From Halorussus litoreus (GTDB taxonomy: Archaea > Halobacteriota > Halobacteria > Halobacteriales > Haladaptataceae): DNA of 32,772 nucleotides. The position numbers were made by a program, and so were the translations under genes. The stretch covers positions 7,925-40,696 of the forward strand of contig NZ_KZ859518.1 in the NCBI RefSeq assembly GCF_003382685.1. The letters run 5' to 3'. The notes under the pieces are model-generated. The model made no database searches, was not told the DNA's origin, and worked only from the letters and a program-made list of their open reading frames with translations. Positions 31,058-32,772 of this stretch are shown here, one piece after another; position 1 is the stretch's first letter, and every line of letters begins with the position of its first letter.

Positions 31058-31684
31058 GTGGCACGCCGACTCTCGACCGGCATCGAGGTCCTGGACCGCA
31101 AGCTCGACGGCGGAGTGCCCGCGGGGAGCGTGGTCGCGCTCTCGGCACCGCCGGCGAGTCAGGCCGAGCTACTGCTCCACGAGTTCACGTCGGCGCGCAA
31201 GACGCTGTACCTCTCGACCGACCGGGACGAGACCGCCGTGGCCGAAGCGCTGGAGCGTGCGCCGGGTCGCACCGGCTCGCCCGACGTGCGCCGGGTGCCC
31301 GGCGACGCCCCGCTGGACCACTCCCAGCGGCTGTTCCGGCGGCTCCCCGAGGACTCGAACCTCGTCGTCGACCCCGTGGACCTGCTGGAGCGCCAAGACG
31401 AGAGTCGGTATCGCAACTTCCTCAACGATCTCCAGAACCACCTCCACAACACCGGGAGCCTCGCCGTCCTCCACTGTCTGGACGGCCGGTCGGTCCCGGA
31501 CGCCCGTGACCTGACCGAGCACGTCGCGGACGTGGTGTTCGAGCTTCACACCGAGTACGCCGGTGACTCGGTGGAGACCCGCCTCGCGGTGCCGAAGTTC
31601 CGGGGCGGTCGGGCGCTCCCCGAGACCATCAAGCTGGAGCTCGCCGAGTCGGTGCGCATCGACACGAGCCGGGACATCGCGTAG
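31058..31684 (+). CDS. RecA/RAD55-fold protein with a degenerate P-loop (HTR-like)
   Basis: This 208-residue protein starts at GTG with ARRLSTGIEVLDRKLDGGVPAGSVVALSAPPASQAELLL. The STGIEVLDRKLDGGVPAGSV opening is that of RadA/RAD55/KaiC-type ATPases. The expected Gly-Lys-Thr/Ser of Walker A is absent (APPASQAEL instead), so ATP hydrolysis is unlikely. Later parts (NLVVDPVDLLERQDESRYRNFLNDLQNHLHNTGSLAVLHCLDG) keep the Walker B-like strand. This fits the haloarchaeal HTR-like group of unknown role. It follows the MinD-like gene by 25 bp and may work with it. An ATG at 31029 lies in another frame and is not used. Confidence 0.82.
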   Translation: MARRLSTGIEVLDRKLDGGVPAGSVVALSAPPASQAELLLHEFTSARKTLYLSTDRDETAVAEALERAPGRTGSPDVRRVPGDAPLDHSQRLFRRLPEDSNLVVDPVDLLERQDESRYRNFLNDLQNHLHNTGSLAVLHCLDGRSVPDARDLTEHVADVVFELHTEYAGDSVETRLAVPKFRGGRALPETIKLELAESVRIDTSRDIA

Positions 31685-31791
31685 CGTCGAGTTCGGGCCG
31701 GTTCGGGCTTCGGGACTCGTTCCGATTTTGTGGGTCACGACTGGATACCGGGAACTTATGCGAGAGCCGTCCGCCAGTCGACCTGAGTTCC

Positions 31792-32538
31792 ATGCAGCCC
31801 ATCGAGGAGGTCCACGTTGCACCGCTCGGCTTCGAGTACGACCGCATCGTCGGCCCGGTACGGCGCTACGAGGCCGACGTGCTCTACCTGCTCGAACACG
31901 ACGACCCCGCCAGTAGCCCGGACTACCACGACGACCTCCGGGACGAGCTTACCGAGGTGGACGTGGAGGTCCGGACCCGGAGCGTGGACATCATGGACGT
32001 GTACGACGTGCTCGGCGTCGTGACGACGCTGGTCGCCGACCACGCCGCTGACCTCGTGCGCGTGAACGTCTCCAGCGGGTCGAAGCTTTCGGCGGTGGGC
32101 GCGACCATCGCCTGCATGGCGACCGGAGCCACGGCCTACTACGTCCACCCGGAGGGCTACCCGTACGCCGACCGCGGCGAGCGCCAGAGCTACGGCTACG
32201 CCGACGACGAGGTGCTGCCCTCCTACCCCATCGAGTCGCCGACGGCCGATCAGATCGCGGTGATGGACTTCCTCGCGGAGACGAACACCGACGCCTACAC
32301 CGCCAAGAAGAAAGACGTCATCGAGTTCGCCGAGGAGGAAGGGCTGGCGTTCGTCGCCGACAACGAGCCAGCCAACGACAAGGCGAAGTTCGCGCTCCTG
32401 AACGCGAACGTGGTCGACCCGCTGGTCGAGGACGACTACCTCGCGGTCGAGGACGTGGGCCGCCGCAAGCAGTTACGGCTCACCGAGACGGGCACGAACG
32501 CGCTCCGAGCGTTCCGGCACCTGATTCGGGACTCCTGA
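31792..32538 (+). CDS. HFX_2341-type transcriptional regulator (CARF-like domain plus winged helix)
   Basis: This 248-residue protein begins MQPIEEVHVAPLGFEYDRIVGPVRRYEADVLYLL, the start typical of the haloarchaeal HFX_2341/DUF6293 family. The N-terminal half (1 to about 145) is Rossmann-like. The loop VNVSSGSKLSAVGATIA (Ser94 to Lys98) corresponds to the ligand loop of CARF domains, which sense cyclic oligoadenylates in CRISPR regulators. The C-terminal part (about 150-248) looks like a winged helix-turn-helix (TADQIAVMDFLAE..., RRKQLRLTETGTNALRAF). No cas gene is in this window. The ATG at 31792 lies after an ACTTATG box at 31754-31760. AT-rich iterons lie downstream. Confidence 0.88.
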   Translation: MQPIEEVHVAPLGFEYDRIVGPVRRYEADVLYLLEHDDPASSPDYHDDLRDELTEVDVEVRTRSVDIMDVYDVLGVVTTLVADHAADLVRVNVSSGSKLSAVGATIACMATGATAYYVHPEGYPYADRGERQSYGYADDEVLPSYPIESPTADQIAVMDFLAETNTDAYTAKKKDVIEFAEEEGLAFVADNEPANDKAKFALLNANVVDPLVEDDYLAVEDVGRRKQLRLTETGTNALRAFRHLIRDS

Positions 32539-32606
32539 ACTCCAGTGCCAACTTTTGAATTCCACTTCTGAACGATCTGCCGTCGTTTCTGTTCGGTCGG
32601 CGCTCC

Positions 32607-32660
32607 GATAGTATAGATAGTATTCATACTATCGATAGTCAGCATTGTATCGATAGTATC
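32607..32660. repeat. GATAGTAT iteron cluster
   Basis: Four copies of the 8-mer GATAGTAT occur: forward at 32607, 32616 and 32652, and reverse (ATACTATC) at 32626-32633. The second and third form GATAGTAT-TC-ATACTATC. The AT-rich block contrasts with the GC-rich surroundings. It may be an operator, or a promoter region for a gene to the right. Confidence 0.65.
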
Positions 32661-32699
32661 CTGGTAGAATTGAATACCGCAGGGGACGTATCTATACGT

Positions 32700-32772
32700 G
32701 GAGGTCGAGACCGACCTCCCAACCACCAGCCAGTCGCTGGCGGCCCCGGTCGCCGAATTCGATTCGGCGACC
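32700..32772. repeat. Three tandem hairpins at the window edge
   Basis: The stems are GGAGGTCG-AGAC-CGACCTCC (32700-32719), CCAGC-CAGTC-GCTGG (32726-32740) and GGTCGCCGAAT-TCG-ATTCGGCGACC (32748-32772). A TATA-like CGTATCTATACG (32687-32698) lies just before. The stretch could be the start of a structured RNA, a terminator array or a repeat; the window ends here. Confidence 0.5.

Noticed and set aside
31029-31514. ATG at 31029 as start of the RecA-fold protein
   Set aside because: It is in a different frame; the RAD55-like sequence starts at GTG 31058, which fits the TATA spacing.
32436-32726. 96-codon minus-strand open frame over the GATAGTAT block
   Set aside because: It overlaps the end of the regulator gene in antisense and encodes only the repeat-derived DTI/YTI pattern.

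Overview
The window is a high-GC haloarchaeal (class Halobacteria) segment, probably chromosomal. Evidence: proteins are very acidic (Asp/Glu-rich), most genes have an archaeal TATA-like box 25-32 nt before a leaderless start codon, secreted proteins carry twin-arginine signals, and several families are haloarchaeal (HEWD protein, dicupredoxin/halocyanin, HFX_2341-type regulator, archaeal RNase J). I cannot assign a genus from the sequence alone.

Layout. 1-3540: a sugar isomerase/epimerase and a Gfo/Idh/MocA dehydrogenase, typical partners in sugar or polyol catabolism, are separated by a small conserved protein and an AT-rich island holding a frameshifted coiled-coil/membrane gene. 3591-5288: a membrane protein, an eIF2B-like protein and tRNA-Leu(CAA). 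5400-13236: an S9 peptidase, a PHP phosphoesterase, a DUF309 protein, an alpha/beta hydrolase and a prolyl oligopeptidase, separated by long palindromic repeats. 13469-16371: glycerol kinase, phosphoglycolate phosphatase, CutA. 16501-19231: a long structured leader, RNase J and a polyprenyl diphosphate synthase in one operon. 19451-25831: a secreted DUF4397 protein, a thioesterase, a TraB protein, an S2P-like protease, small proteins, an FKBP isomerase. 25865-29226: three exported proteins on the minus strand (sulfite-oxidase-like molybdoenzyme, two-domain blue copper protein, PEBP protein), all with Thr-rich tracts. 29411-32538: HEWD protein, MinD-like ATPase, an ATPase-fold protein without a P-loop, and a CARF-like/winged-helix regulator, followed by AT-rich iterons and tandem hairpins at the window edge.

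The most unusual content is noncoding. Two families of dispersed palindromic elements fill the large intergenic gaps. Family M (5400-5627, 8390-8611 reversed, 24451-24744, remnant at 13325) has inverted ends around TGTTCAGATA and a fixed core: GAAAG clamp, CCCTC/TCGCC internal loop, then an 11-13 bp arm. The arm sequence differs in every copy but is always perfectly self-complementary. Family R (about 9195-9700 complete; partial at about 10766-11081, 15779-15995, 29680-30275) is a long palindrome sharing the box GGACCGCAGGAGGCTGGGGA, and its subterminal hairpins also change sequence while keeping pairing. This looks like structure-conserved, sequence-free evolution. The RNase J leader (three hairpins phased at exactly 24 bp, then a Shine-Dalgarno) is a second candidate regulatory RNA.
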